From contig JAJYUW010000005.1 of assembly GCA_021792335.1 (NCBI GenBank), forward strand, positions 1-45,396: DNA of 45,396 nucleotides, in the 5' to 3' direction. Position numbers and translations under genes: made by a program. Under the pieces are notes generated by a model. It was not told where the DNA came from. It was given only the letters and a program-made list of their open reading frames with translations, and made no database searches. Shown here piece by piece: positions 1-10,398 of the stretch. The DNA is from Pseudomonadota bacterium. GTDB taxonomy: Bacteria; Pseudomonadota; Gammaproteobacteria; Burkholderiales; Sulfuricellaceae. Every line of letters begins with the position of its first letter. Position 1 is the first letter of the stretch.

Positions 1-5
1 AGGGC

Positions 6-833
<828 letters not shown>

Positions 834-836
834 TGA

Positions 837-938
837 GCTAGTGTAGTGCTGCACTCTTGATGGAACTTAAAATAGGCGGGAAACCCGCATAGATACTGGG
901 TTTCATATGATTCTATTAGCGTGCAACACTACACTAGC
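837..938. repeat. Small inverted-repeat element: 18-bp arms (17/18 match) flanking ~66 bp
   Basis: gctagtgtagtgctgcac (837-854) versus gtgcaacactacactagc (921-938). An internal gcggg-aaa-cccgc hairpin lies between the arms. Confidence 0.7.
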
Positions 939-1137
939 CGGGTTCGGAAGGCGGCGTTACGCCGGCGCTTCGCAGCAGCATAATCAGCTCTTCGCCGATC
1001 GCCCCCAGCTCGCTGCGGAGGGCTTCCAGCCGCTCAAGCAGAATGGCGGCCTGACCGGATGGCAGGCCGATTTGAATGTCGGGATTGTCGGGTTCCATCA
1101 TGTCTTTACTTCTGCCGGACAGTATGCGGAATCGCAA
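934..1137 (-). CDS. Small hypothetical protein, 67 aa
   Basis: ORF MRFRILSGRSKDMMEPDNPDIQIGLPSGQAAILLERLEALRSELGAIGEELIMLLRSAGVTPPSEPG. Its stop codon lies inside the repeat arm at 921-938. Confidence 0.4.
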   Translation of the reverse strand: MRFRILSGRSKDMMEPDNPDIQIGLPSGQAAILLERLEALRSELGAIGEELIMLLRSAGVTPPSEPG

Positions 1138-1389
1138 AAGGCATTAGTTAATTATTAGCATGTTGTCTTGAGAATGCCAGTAGAGAACGCCGGCTTAATG
1201 GTGTTCGCGTCTCGCGCGAAGCCCGCGGTTGCAGATGATTCTGGCATGAAGTATGCATGATTTATTCTGTAATTGTTCAAATAAATTATGGTGATAAACT
1301 AGAATCCTTAGAAAATGGTTTTACCTTTTTCAGGGAAATGGTTTACACTAGACTCTGAATTTTTCAATCCTGATTTCTGGGGAGGAAGC

Positions 1390-2385
1390 ATGCGATTACA
1401 CTGGATAGCGGGATGTGCCCTTTGGATGGCGTCGGCAGCAATAGCCGGCGAGACTGGGGCAGTGCCAACCCAATCTCAGGCTCAGACTGCTGGCATTGCC
1501 CTCCAGTCCGAGTCCCGGATCGGGAGCGAAGAGGTGTCTACCTCCTTACGCAAGGCCGGACTCAATCTGCGTTCCTCGTCGGCGATGGTGGTGGATCAGA
1601 AAACCGGGCGCACGCTGCTCGCCAAGAATACCGATGCGCTCATGCCGATCGCCTCCATCACCAAACTGATGATGGCAATGGTAGTGCTGGATGCGGAACT
1701 GCCGCTCGAAGAGAAAATTTCCATAGGCAAGGAGGACATGGATTCCCTGAAGGGCACACATTCCCGCCTGAAAGTGGGTACAACGCTCAGCCGCCACCTG
1801 GCCCTGCAACTGGCGTTGATGTCTTCCGAGAACAGAGCTGCATCGGCTTTGGCCCACGCCTACCCGGGCGGCTTCCAGGCTTTCGTCGGCGCCATGAACC
1901 GCAAGGCGGCCAGTCTCGGCATGGCGCATACCCACTTTGTCGATTCCACCGGCCTCAACAGCAATAATGCCTCTACAGCCCAGGATCTGGTCAAGATGGT
2001 GAATGCTGCCTATACGTATCCCCTGATCCGCGAGATCACCACCACGGGCTCCTATGATGTGGCCATGCGCGGTGGACCGCGGCGTGTCCAGTTCAGGAAC
2101 ACCAATCAGCTGGTAAGGAACAAATCCTGGGATATCGGCGTTTCCAAAACCGGTTTCATCAACGAGGCCGGCCATTGCCTGGTGATGCAGGCGAACATCG
2201 CCAATCAGCCCATGGTTATCGTACTGCTCGACTCATGGGGCAAGCTATCGCGCATCGGCGATGCCCAGCGCATCAAGAAGTGGATGGAAAGCAGCCGAGG
2301 CGCCAAGCACCGCACGGCGATCCTCAGCGCACCGGGAAATCGCTGGAAAACGGCTGTGGCAGTGAGCGCCGCTTCGGGTAGTTGA
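1390..2385 (+). CDS. pbpG: D-alanyl-D-alanine endopeptidase (PBP7-type, peptidase S11)
   Basis: SxxK motif in MPIASITKLMMAMVVLD, plus SSENRAASALAHAYPGG and VSKTGFINEAGHCLVM. The start at 1390 is chosen because ggaggaag precedes it; the ORF track start at 1315 is longer. Confidence 0.9.
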   Translation: MRLHWIAGCALWMASAAIAGETGAVPTQSQAQTAGIALQSESRIGSEEVSTSLRKAGLNLRSSSAMVVDQKTGRTLLAKNTDALMPIASITKLMMAMVVLDAELPLEEKISIGKEDMDSLKGTHSRLKVGTTLSRHLALQLALMSSENRAASALAHAYPGGFQAFVGAMNRKAASLGMAHTHFVDSTGLNSNNASTAQDLVKMVNAAYTYPLIREITTTGSYDVAMRGGPRRVQFRNTNQLVRNKSWDIGVSKTGFINEAGHCLVMQANIANQPMVIVLLDSWGKLSRIGDAQRIKKWMESSRGAKHRTAILSAPGNRWKTAVAVSAASGS

Positions 2386-2400
2386 CCCTCGCTCAAGCTC

Positions 2401-2433
2401 AAAAAAGCCCGGCGGAACCGCCGGGCTTTTTTT
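2401..2433. terminator. Bidirectional rho-independent terminator between convergent genes
   Basis: aaaaaagcccggcggaaccgccgggctttttttac: 9-bp GC stem flanked by an A-run and a T-run. Confidence 0.9.
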
Positions 2434-3670
2434 ACTCCTCGACCAGAAGGTCGAGCTTTCTCGCCAGCCACTTGGTGGTGGTGGCCTGGATCAGGATAGT
2501 CATCAATATGGCGATGAAGGTGACGGAAGCGATGATCTGCGCGCCCGGCGCTTTCATTCCCAGGAGCAGGCCGGCGAGCGCGCCTGGAATCACGCCGGTT
2601 TCGCGCGTCCAGCACATGAACAGCATTTCCTTGAAACTCCACTTGGCACGGCGGTCTGGCAGGGCGCACAGGAACACCGTGGCCGGCCGCGCTACCAGCA
2701 TGAATAGCGTGACCACCGCGACGCCGCCGAGCAGATATTTGTTCATCAGGGCGAAATCCACCTGCGAGCCGAGCAGGATGAAGATGAACATGCGCATGAT
2801 CAGCGCAGTGGTCATGATAAAGTCTTCGAGTATGGTCTCGTCGTGGTGGATGCGCCTGAAACCGAGTGACTCCTGGTTGCCCAGCATGATGCCGAAGACG
2901 AACACCGCCATGAAGCCGCTGGAATGGAGCCCGTCCGCGCTCATGTAAGCCCCGATTACGGCCATCAAGGTCACGACCGGCGCGTATTCGGCAAGAAAGC
3001 CGAACCTTTCGTGCGAAATCATGAAAGCGGCCAGATAACCCAATACCCCCCCGATGACGATGCCGAGCACCGATTGTTTTATCAGGTCCATAACCGCATC
3101 GCCGGGCGAGAACTCACCCGCACCCATCGCCACCCCCAGGACAGCGAAGGTGACGATTGCACCCATCGCGTCGTTGAAGGCCGACTCGCTCATGACGGTC
3201 TGTGCCACGCGTTCCTTGATCCTGATTTGCTTGAACACCGGCACCAGGGTGGCCGGGTCGGTGGAGGCGAGTGTGGCGCCCAGCAGAAGCGCCACGATGA
3301 AGGGTACGCCGAGGATGTAATAAGCGGCCGCGCCGGTAATGGCGGCGCTGATCAGCACCCCGATGGTGGCAATCACGACAACGGTGATCCACACCTCCTT
3401 GAGCACTTTAAGGCGAATGGATGCACCGCCGTCGAACAGGATGTAGCTGGAGCCGAAGATCAGAATCAGCTGGTTGACCGCCGAATCCGTCTTGATATCC
3501 ACCAGTCCGAGCACGCCGGGCCCGAGCAGCATGCCGATCAGGAGGAACACAACCACGTCGGGCACTCTCGCCAAACGCGCCAGCAGGCCTGAGAGCGTGC
3601 CCACGGCAAGCAGGATGCCGAATACCAGAAGGGTATGCTTGGCCAACTCGAGTGATGCGGTGGCTTCCAT
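2432..3670 (-). CDS. Cation:proton antiporter (Na+/H+ exchanger family)
   Basis: Multi-pass hydrophobic protein with VPDVVVFLLIGMLLGPGVLGL, LLGATLASTDPATLVPVFKQIRIKERVAQTVMSESAFNDAMGAIV and RETGVIPGALAGLLLG. Confidence 0.9.
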   Translation of the reverse strand: MEATASLELAKHTLLVFGILLAVGTLSGLLARLARVPDVVVFLLIGMLLGPGVLGLVDIKTDSAVNQLILIFGSSYILFDGGASIRLKVLKEVWITVVVIATIGVLISAAITGAAAYYILGVPFIVALLLGATLASTDPATLVPVFKQIRIKERVAQTVMSESAFNDAMGAIVTFAVLGVAMGAGEFSPGDAVMDLIKQSVLGIVIGGVLGYLAAFMISHERFGFLAEYAPVVTLMAVIGAYMSADGLHSSGFMAVFVFGIMLGNQESLGFRRIHHDETILEDFIMTTALIMRMFIFILLGSQVDFALMNKYLLGGVAVVTLFMLVARPATVFLCALPDRRAKWSFKEMLFMCWTRETGVIPGALAGLLLGMKAPGAQIIASVTFIAILMTILIQATTTKWLARKLDLLVEE

Positions 3671-3680
3671 TTTTATTTTT

Positions 3681-3907
3681 TAACCCGGATGTTTCATAAA
3701 TTCGCGTGATGATCGCGCAGGATTTTGGTTGATAGGGAAGTTTTGTGAAGGAGCGGCGTAGTTATTCATACGCCCGAGACTGTCTCGCCGTGGTCGACGC
3801 GTAGCGGCGGGAACCCGGCGGGGACACTCCTTGCGGGTGAACAAAATCTTTCATATCAAGCAAAAGACCAGCGAGGGCGCGCGTCAATTTATGAAACATC
3901 CGGGTTA
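3681..3907. repeat. MITE-like element, 227 bp with perfect 22-bp terminal inverted repeats
   Basis: taacccggatgtttcataaatt (3681-3702) and its exact reverse complement aatttatgaaacatccgggtta (3886-3907). No transposase ORF inside. Confidence 0.8.
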
Positions 3908-3965
3908 ACTCACCTATAAGATAAATAGGTGCAAGCTTAGCCCGAATATTGGCTGACTACAAGCG

Positions 3966-4565
3966 TCAGCGCGCATCGAGAGTCTCCGCGCTGGCAGCCA
4001 ATTCCTCCCGTGTGTTGAGGTTGAGAAACGCCTGTGCATCACTGAACGCGACCTCGACGCGATTCAGCTGCGCCTGCCATTCTCCGACGCGGCGACCGCC
4101 CTGGTCGAGGAAATTTTCCAGGCCGGGCCGGAGTGTCAGCCGGCACAGGCAAACCGCGCGGTGAACCTGGCCATCCACCACCGGGATGGCAATGTCGGCG
4201 CCGCTTTCCTCCAGCGCGTCAAGCAAGATCTCAACCAGGTTGTTGGGCAAAAAAGGCGTGTCGCACGGGACGCACAGCAGCAGGGGATGGGCGGCCTTGG
4301 TCATGGCGCTGCACAGTCCGGCAAGGGGCCCCTGAAAACCGGGTGTAGCGTCGCGCAGCACCGGGTAGCCGAATTGCCGGTATCGTTCGAGATTGCGATT
4401 GGCGCTGATCAGGATTTCATCCACCTGCGCAGAGATGCGTTCCAGCACCCAGGCGACAAGAGGGCGGCCGTTCAGGAGGGTCAGGCCCTTGTCTGTCCCC
4501 TCCATGCGCTTTGCCTGCCCGCCGGCGAGAATGACTGCACTGAGCTTTGATCGTTTGGTGGGCAA
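3966..4565 (-). CDS. mobA: Molybdenum cofactor guanylyltransferase
   Basis: SAVILAGGQAKRMEGTDKGLTLLNGRPLVAWVLERI and PFLPNNLVEILLDAL: MobA nucleotidyltransferase signature. Confidence 0.93.
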   Translation of the reverse strand: MPTKRSKLSAVILAGGQAKRMEGTDKGLTLLNGRPLVAWVLERISAQVDEILISANRNLERYRQFGYPVLRDATPGFQGPLAGLCSAMTKAAHPLLLCVPCDTPFLPNNLVEILLDALEESGADIAIPVVDGQVHRAVCLCRLTLRPGLENFLDQGGRRVGEWQAQLNRVEVAFSDAQAFLNLNTREELAASAETLDAR

Positions 4566-4751
4566 TTTACTTATCCATCAAATGCTACGCTGGAAGAGTG
4601 CTGATGTTAGCAATTCCTGCTCACTCCGCCTAGTTGACACGGGCGCGATATGTGCTAAACATAAAAATTAAAAAAGGGTAACCACTATATAAGATGATTT
4701 TGTGTAGCATACGGTATTTTCTTTATCCCGCAATTTCTTGGAAGATTAATT

Positions 4752-5150
4752 ATGATGAACCAGCGTTCCATGCGTATTATCGGCCGTTTTCTGATCGTCA
4801 GCACGTTGGGTCTTGGCTTGCCGCTACAATCGGCCCAGGCTGGGCTGGTAGGCACGGACAGGGTGACGGTTTCAGCTCAATCCCAATCCGATCGTGACCG
4901 TATCCGCAGCTTCCTCGACCGTGAAGACGTGCGCAAGGAGTTGCAGCAGCAGGGCATCGATGCCAATACTGCCAAAGCCCGTGTGGATGCCCTGACTGAT
5001 GCGGAAGTGCAGAAAGTTGCGGGCCGGCTGGACAAGATGCCGGCTGGCGGCGACATACTCGGCATTCTGTTCACCATTTTCGTGATTCTGCTGGTGACCG
5101 ATATTCTGGGCTTTACCAAAGTGTTCAGCTTTACGCGTCCAATTAAGTAA
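4752..5150 (+). CDS. PA2779-family small membrane protein
   Basis: Signal peptide, SDRDRIRSFLDREDVRKELQQQGID, and a C-terminal TM GGDILGILFTIFVILLVTDILG. Adjacent to a PA2778-type gene. Confidence 0.85.
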   Translation: MMNQRSMRIIGRFLIVSTLGLGLPLQSAQAGLVGTDRVTVSAQSQSDRDRIRSFLDREDVRKELQQQGIDANTAKARVDALTDAEVQKVAGRLDKMPAGGDILGILFTIFVILLVTDILGFTKVFSFTRPIK

Positions 5151-5169
5151 AACATAAAAAACGGCTACT

Positions 5170-5301
5170 AGCCACAGATTGACACGGATTAACACGGATA
5201 AAACAATTTGTTACGTGAAGTTTGCCATTCATCCAGAGGATGCTTGAGATGAGAAAGATAACTCGTTGATAATCTGTGTACATCCGTGTTAATCCGTGGC
5301 T
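5170..5301. repeat. Intergenic inverted repeat of the 'agccac(a/g)gatt..acacggat' type
   Basis: agccacagattgacacggat (5170-5189) versus atccgtgttaatccgtggct (5282-5301); 18/20 as an inverted repeat. Confidence 0.75.
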
Positions 5302-5330
5302 GAACTGCTTTTTATAGGGTAAATTCATAG

Positions 5331-6281
5331 ATGTGTCTCCAAACTTACGCCCGCTTTATCGCGGGCGTTTTTTTCGTGCTTTGGCTGGGCGGGTGCGCCA
5401 CCCCGCAGACCCAGGCGCTGCTCGAGGCGAATTCAAGGGAGCTGCCGCAACGGATTGAATTGAGCCAGGTGCCGTTTTATCCTCAGGAAACCCACCAGTG
5501 TGGCCCCGCCTCGCTTGCCATGCTGCTGAATGCCGCAGGCACGCCGGTTACGCCGCAGGACCTCACAGCCCAGGTATATCTGCCCGGGCGCGAGGGCAGC
5601 CTGCAGGTGGAAATGCTTGCAGCAGCGCGTCGCAATGGCCTGTTCGCCTATGAGTTGGCGCCGAAGCTGGATGATTTGCTGGCGGAAATTGCGGCCGGTT
5701 CGCCGGTGATCGTGCTGCAAAACCTGGCGCTAAGCTGGTATCCGGTTTGGCATTACGCGGTGGTGATGGGCTACGATCTCAAGCGCGAGGAAATTATCCT
5801 GCGTTCCGGTCTGGAGCGGCGGCAGGTGCTGCCCTTTACGACATTCGAGCACACCTGGGAACGCGCCGGGCATTGGGCCATGCTCGCCTTGCCGCCGGGC
5901 AGGATGCCCCGCACTGCGACCGAGGCCGGCTATGTTCCCGCGGCCATGGCGCTGGAGAAGGCCGGACCTCCAAAAAGTGCGGCAGCGGCGTACGAGGCGG
6001 CACTCAAACGCTGGCCGCGCAACCTCACTGCCCGCATCGGCCTGGGCAACGCCGCCTATGTCCTGGGCGATTTGAAGCGAGCGGAACGGGCCTACCGGCA
6101 GGCGACGCTGGATTACCCGGAATCCGCCATTGCCTTCAATAATCTCGCACAAACGCTTGCCGACCGGAAGCGTTATGCTGAAGCGCTGGCCGCGGCGCAT
6201 CAGGCTGTCCGGCTGGGCGGTCCGGAACAGGCTGTCGCCAGGGATACCCTGGCGCAGATCAAAAAGAAAATGCGGCGGTGA
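5331..6281 (+). CDS. PA2778-family C39-like cysteine peptidase with TPR domain
   Basis: Lipobox-like GGCATPQTQ, QVPFYPQETHQCGPASLAMLLNAAG (C39-like), VWHYAVVMGYD, and C-terminal TPR repeats. Confidence 0.88.
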   Translation: MCLQTYARFIAGVFFVLWLGGCATPQTQALLEANSRELPQRIELSQVPFYPQETHQCGPASLAMLLNAAGTPVTPQDLTAQVYLPGREGSLQVEMLAAARRNGLFAYELAPKLDDLLAEIAAGSPVIVLQNLALSWYPVWHYAVVMGYDLKREEIILRSGLERRQVLPFTTFEHTWERAGHWAMLALPPGRMPRTATEAGYVPAAMALEKAGPPKSAAAAYEAALKRWPRNLTARIGLGNAAYVLGDLKRAERAYRQATLDYPESAIAFNNLAQTLADRKRYAEALAAAHQAVRLGGPEQAVARDTLAQIKKKMRR

Positions 6282-6286
6282 CGGTT

Positions 6287-8086
6287 TCAGGAGGGATTGC
6301 GCTGGAACAGCCAATAACGTTCCGATCTGTCTCCAGGCCGGTTGCCTTCCCATATCTTGCGCCATTCCGGGCCGGGGGCGGCCTCCGGATTGCTGGCGCT
6401 GCCCTGTATCAGCAACAGATCGCATTCGATCCGCTTGTGAACCTCCGTACGCCGAGTCAGGATGCCGGCGTAGTACTCCAGCAGCGCCCGCTGCGGTTCG
6501 CCCAGCTTGCTGCTGGAAATGCATGCGTGCTGTGCGGGCAAGGTTTGCCGCAGGGAAGAGATCATGGAGCGGTAACTCTTTCCGGCATCGAGCCAGGGCA
6601 GCCATAGCGTCATCATGATGATCCAGACCAGCGTGATGCCGGCGGCGGAGTTGAGTACGGTGCGCGGATTGCGGGGCAGGGATTTTGCCCGGAAGGTGAT
6701 GGCCAGCCACGCGACTGTGGCGAGCAGGGCCAGGGCAAAGAGCACAGGCTCGAACTCTGGAATATAGCCGGGCTGGAGGCCGCGCAGGTGAGCGGCACGT
6801 CTCGCCGGGTGGCCGGTGATCAGGGCGAACCAGAAGAACCAGAACAGTCCGGCAAAAAAGCCGAAAGTCGTGATGCTGAACCAGTTCAGTGCACTGGCAG
6901 CCCCCCGGCGCAAGGTAGTGACGCCCGGCGCGGCAAGCAGGGAAAGGGGCAGCAGCATCGGTATGGCATACAGTTCGCGGGCGTCGGCGGCCATGCTGAG
7001 TACCGCCAGCATCACCAGGAAAGCGGTGAGCACAAGCTGGATCCCGGGGTGTCCAAAGACCGCACGCCGGCCGTGCCATAATGTCCAGGCCGCAATTGGC
7101 AGCGCAGGCCAGGCGAACCAGGGCAGGATCTCGAAATAATGCCAGTGGTTGTTGCTGGGGCCCAGCCTGACGAAGCCGAAGAACCGCCCCAGATTGTTGA
7201 TCCAGAACCATTCCATGAACAGTGCCGGCGACCGCAGGTAAAGCAGGGCCGGCCAAATGGTGAGCCATGGCACAGACGCGAGGAATGCAGCCAGCAGGAC
7301 AAGCGCGTAATGTCTGCTGCGCCAGTGGCGGAATACGAGCGGCAACAGCAGCGCGGTCAGCCCAATGATCCCCGGCGCGATCAGCCCCTTGGCCATGAAG
7401 CCGATGCCTGCGCCGGTGCCGACGAGAAGGCCACCTGGCAGGGCGCGCTGCGGGCTCAGGGCAAAGCCGTAGAGGGCCACGGCGAACCCGGCCAGCAGTG
7501 CGGTGTCGGTGATCATTTCATGGCCGCGGAGCAGCAATCCCAGGCAGCCGATCAGGGTGAGCACGGCGATGCGGCCATAGCCCTTGCCCCACAGTTCCCT
7601 GCCGGTCAGCCCGGTAAGCAGCAGCGTGATCGACATAAAGAAGCCGCTGGCCAGGCGCGCGCCATCGTGCAGCGGGAGCGCGAAAGAGAAGGTTTTTGCG
7701 AACAATGCCGCGGTGATGTAATAAAGCGGCGGTTTTTCCATGAACGGCTCGCCGCCCAGAGTCGGGACGATCCAGTCGCCGCTCTGGATGATGTGGTAGA
7801 TCAGCCCGAAGCTGTAGGCCTCGTCGGGCTTCCACGGTTCATGGCCGACCAGGCCGGGCAGGATCCAGGCGAGACTGATCATGACCAGCAGAAGCAGGCC
7901 CATGCGGCCGCTTGCTTCCGGGTTGTCGTTCAAGGTGGCGGGCTGGTTCATTTGGGTTGGGTCGGTCGCGGCATTCTTGCCCAGGGGCAATTGGGGAGCA
8001 GGCCCAGGCAGAACAACAGGGCGGAAAACAATCCGGATGCGCGAGAGAATCTCATGACGGGGTATTTTAAACCAAGCGAGACACAA
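6287..8086 (-). CDS. Glycosyltransferase family 39 (ArnT-like) integral membrane protein
   Basis: PWKPDEAYSFGLIYHIIQSGDWIVPTLGGEPFMEKPPLYYITAALF followed by many TM helices. The start may be internal (MNQPATLNDNPEASG...). Confidence 0.87.
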   Translation of the reverse strand: MCLAWFKIPRHEILSRIRIVFRPVVLPGPAPQLPLGKNAATDPTQMNQPATLNDNPEASGRMGLLLLVMISLAWILPGLVGHEPWKPDEAYSFGLIYHIIQSGDWIVPTLGGEPFMEKPPLYYITAALFAKTFSFALPLHDGARLASGFFMSITLLLTGLTGRELWGKGYGRIAVLTLIGCLGLLLRGHEMITDTALLAGFAVALYGFALSPQRALPGGLLVGTGAGIGFMAKGLIAPGIIGLTALLLPLVFRHWRSRHYALVLLAAFLASVPWLTIWPALLYLRSPALFMEWFWINNLGRFFGFVRLGPSNNHWHYFEILPWFAWPALPIAAWTLWHGRRAVFGHPGIQLVLTAFLVMLAVLSMAADARELYAIPMLLPLSLLAAPGVTTLRRGAASALNWFSITTFGFFAGLFWFFWFALITGHPARRAAHLRGLQPGYIPEFEPVLFALALLATVAWLAITFRAKSLPRNPRTVLNSAAGITLVWIIMMTLWLPWLDAGKSYRSMISSLRQTLPAQHACISSSKLGEPQRALLEYYAGILTRRTEVHKRIECDLLLIQGSASNPEAAPGPEWRKIWEGNRPGDRSERYWLFQRNPS

Positions 8087-8089
8087 ACA

Positions 8090-8115
8090 AAAAAGGCAGC
8101 CTCAAGCTGCCTTTA
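8090..8115 (-). terminator. Rho-independent terminator downstream of rpmE
   Basis: aaaggcagc-ctcaa-gctgccttt stem-loop followed on the minus strand by a T-run. Confidence 0.8.
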
Positions 8116-8138
8116 ATGTTGCTGCGATGTGTCGAGGC

Positions 8139-8342
8139 TTACTTCATGCCATATTTCTGGCGGAATTTCTCGACGCGGCCGGCGGTGTCCACGATCTTCT
8201 GTTTGCCGGTGTAGAACGGGTGACACATCGAGCAGACTTCAATGTTCAGCGCCCTGCTCATGGTGGAGCGGGTCTTGAACTTGGAGCCGCAGCTGCAGGT
8301 CACGTCGATTTCGTTGTACTCGGGATGAATTTCCGGTTTCAT
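8139..8342 (-). CDS. rpmE: 50S ribosomal protein L31 (Zn-binding, C+ form)
   Basis: [29 protein letters not shown]...[29 protein letters not shown]. Confidence 0.98.
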   Translation of the reverse strand: MKPEIHPEYNEIDVTCSCGSKFKTRSTMSRALNIEVCSMCHPFYTGKQKIVDTAGRVEKFRQKYGMK

Positions 8343-8437
8343 GGCTTAAATCCTTGGGGAATCTGGCGGCTTTTTTTAGGGCCTAATTCGTAAAAAAACG
8401 GGATTATCCCCTAAAAATCGCCTGTTATCAAGTCCGG

Positions 8438-9697
8438 TTATCCGCGACGCATCGAGTCGAAGAAATCGGCATTATTTTTGGTGGCCTTGATCTTGTCGAG
8501 CAGGAACTCCATTGCTTCAAGATCATCCATCGGGTAGAGCAGTTTGCGTAGCACCCAGATCTTTTGCAGGATGTCGGGTTTGATCAGCAGTTCTTCCTTG
8601 CGGGTGCCGGAACGGTTGACGTTGATCGCCGGATACAGGCGTTTCTCCGCCATCTTGCGATCCATGTGGATTTCCATGTTGCCGGTGCCCTTGAATTCCT
8701 CGTAGATCACGTCGTCCATGCGCGAGCCGGTATCCACCAGGGCGGTGGCGATGATGGTGAGCGAGCCGCCTTCCTCGATGTTGCGCGCCGCGCCGAAGAA
8801 GCGCTTGGGGCGCTGCAGGGCATTGGCGTCCACGCCGCCGGTGAGCACCTTGCCGGAGGCCGGTACCACGGTGTTGTAGGCACGCGCCAGGCGGGTGATG
8901 GAATCAAGCAGGATGACCACATCCTTCTTGTGCTCGACCAGGCGCTTGGCTTTCTCCAGCACCATTTCGGCGACCTGGACGTGGCGCGTGGCGGGTTCGT
9001 CGAAGGTGGAAGACACCACCTCGCCGCGCACCGAGCGCTGCATTTCCGTCACTTCTTCCGGGCGTTCGTCGATCAGGAGCACGATCAGATAGCATTCCGG
9101 GTAATTGGCGGCGATGGAGTGGGCGATGTGCTGCAGCATCACGGTCTTGCCGGATTTAGGGCTGGCTACCAGCAGACCGCGCTGGCCCTTGCCGATCGGC
9201 GCGACCATGTCGATCACGCGGCCGGTAATGTTTTCCTCGGCCTTGATGTCGCGTTCCAGGATCAGCGGCGAGGTCGGGAACAGCGGCGTCAGGTTTTCGA
9301 ACAGAATCTTGTGCTTGGCGTTTTCCGGCGGTTCGCCGTTGACCTTGTCCACCTTGACCAGCGCGAAATAGCGTTCGCCCTCCTTGGGGGTGCGGATCTC
9401 GCCCTCGATGGAGTCGCCGGTATGCAGGTTGAAGCGGCGGATCTGCGAGGGGCTGACATAGATGTCATCCGGTCCGGCCAGGTAGGACGTGTCAGGCGAA
9501 CGCAGAAAGCCGAAGCCGTCCGGCAGCACTTCCATCGTGCCTTCGCCGTAGATGCTTTCGCCCTTCTTGGCCTGGTTCTTCAACAGCGCAAAAATCAGGT
9601 CCTGCTTGCGCAGGCGGCTTGCGCCATCAATTTCGTTGGCGATCGCCATTTCGACCAATTCGGTCACGGGGAGGTGTTTTAAATCAGATAAGCGCAT
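8438..9697 (-). CDS. rho: Transcription termination factor Rho
   Basis: [82 protein letters not shown]. Confidence 0.99.
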   Translation of the reverse strand: MRLSDLKHLPVTELVEMAIANEIDGASRLRKQDLIFALLKNQAKKGESIYGEGTMEVLPDGFGFLRSPDTSYLAGPDDIYVSPSQIRRFNLHTGDSIEGEIRTPKEGERYFALVKVDKVNGEPPENAKHKILFENLTPLFPTSPLILERDIKAEENITGRVIDMVAPIGKGQRGLLVASPKSGKTVMLQHIAHSIAANYPECYLIVLLIDERPEEVTEMQRSVRGEVVSSTFDEPATRHVQVAEMVLEKAKRLVEHKKDVVILLDSITRLARAYNTVVPASGKVLTGGVDANALQRPKRFFGAARNIEEGGSLTIIATALVDTGSRMDDVIYEEFKGTGNMEIHMDRKMAEKRLYPAINVNRSGTRKEELLIKPDILQKIWVLRKLLYPMDDLEAMEFLLDKIKATKNNADFFDSMRRG

Positions 9698-9836
9698 GGC
9701 AAAAACCGGAATGAATCAAAGGACAGGGTGGTGTGGAACGTAATGAGTCGGGAAGGAAGCTGCGCCTGAATCCGCCGGGTCTTGAAGCCCGTGTTATGTG
9801 GAATATTTCGGGTGATCAGGCGCTAGGTTAACGGCT

Positions 9837-10163
9837 TTAGATATTGCTGTCAATAAACGCGGTCAATTGCGACTTGGACAGGGCGCCGACTTTGGTGGCT
9901 TCGATGTTGCCGTTCTTGAAAATCATCAGGGTCGGAATGCCGCGGATGCCGTATTTCGGCGGTGTGGCCTGGTTTTCGTCGATGTTGAGCTTGGCGATTT
10001 TGAGGCGTCCGGCGTATTCCTGCGCCACTTCATCGAGAACCGGGGCGATCATCTTGCACGGGCCGCACCAGTCCGCCCAGTAGTCGACCAGCACAGGCAA
10101 GGGAGATTGCAGGACTTCCTGCTCGAAAGAGTCATCGGTGACGTAATGAATGTGCTCGCTCAT
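9837..10163 (-). CDS. trxA: Thioredoxin
   Basis: [22 protein letters not shown] active site, [15 protein letters not shown]. Confidence 0.98.
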   Translation of the reverse strand: MSEHIHYVTDDSFEQEVLQSPLPVLVDYWADWCGPCKMIAPVLDEVAQEYAGRLKIAKLNIDENQATPPKYGIRGIPTLMIFKNGNIEATKVGALSKSQLTAFIDSNI

Positions 10164-10398
10164 GGGGGACTTGCTCCAAATTAAGAGAGAATTGATGGAA
10201 ATGGGATGTTACTAACGGTTCTGTTTATTGTTGCGCTATAACAGCGGCTATGTCAGCCAGAAAGCTGGGGGCGAAATTTATATTTCAAACTGTATCCTAA
10301 ACAAAATAAACAGGCAAGGGAAGCACGCTGAATTACGCCCGGTCGCTCATTCAGGATAAAATCCCCTTGTCACCGTATTTCCCCCGCCCACTTAAACT

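Noticed and set aside
5143-5328. 61-aa ORF (MNLPYKKQFSHGLTRMYTDYQRVIF...RVNPCQSVASS)
   Set aside because: It is the translation of the intergenic inverted repeat at 5170-5301, a common source of spurious hypothetical proteins.
5730-7268. 512-aa minus-strand ORF
   Set aside because: Shadow frame of the GT39 and PA2778-type genes; composition and lack of motifs argue against coding.
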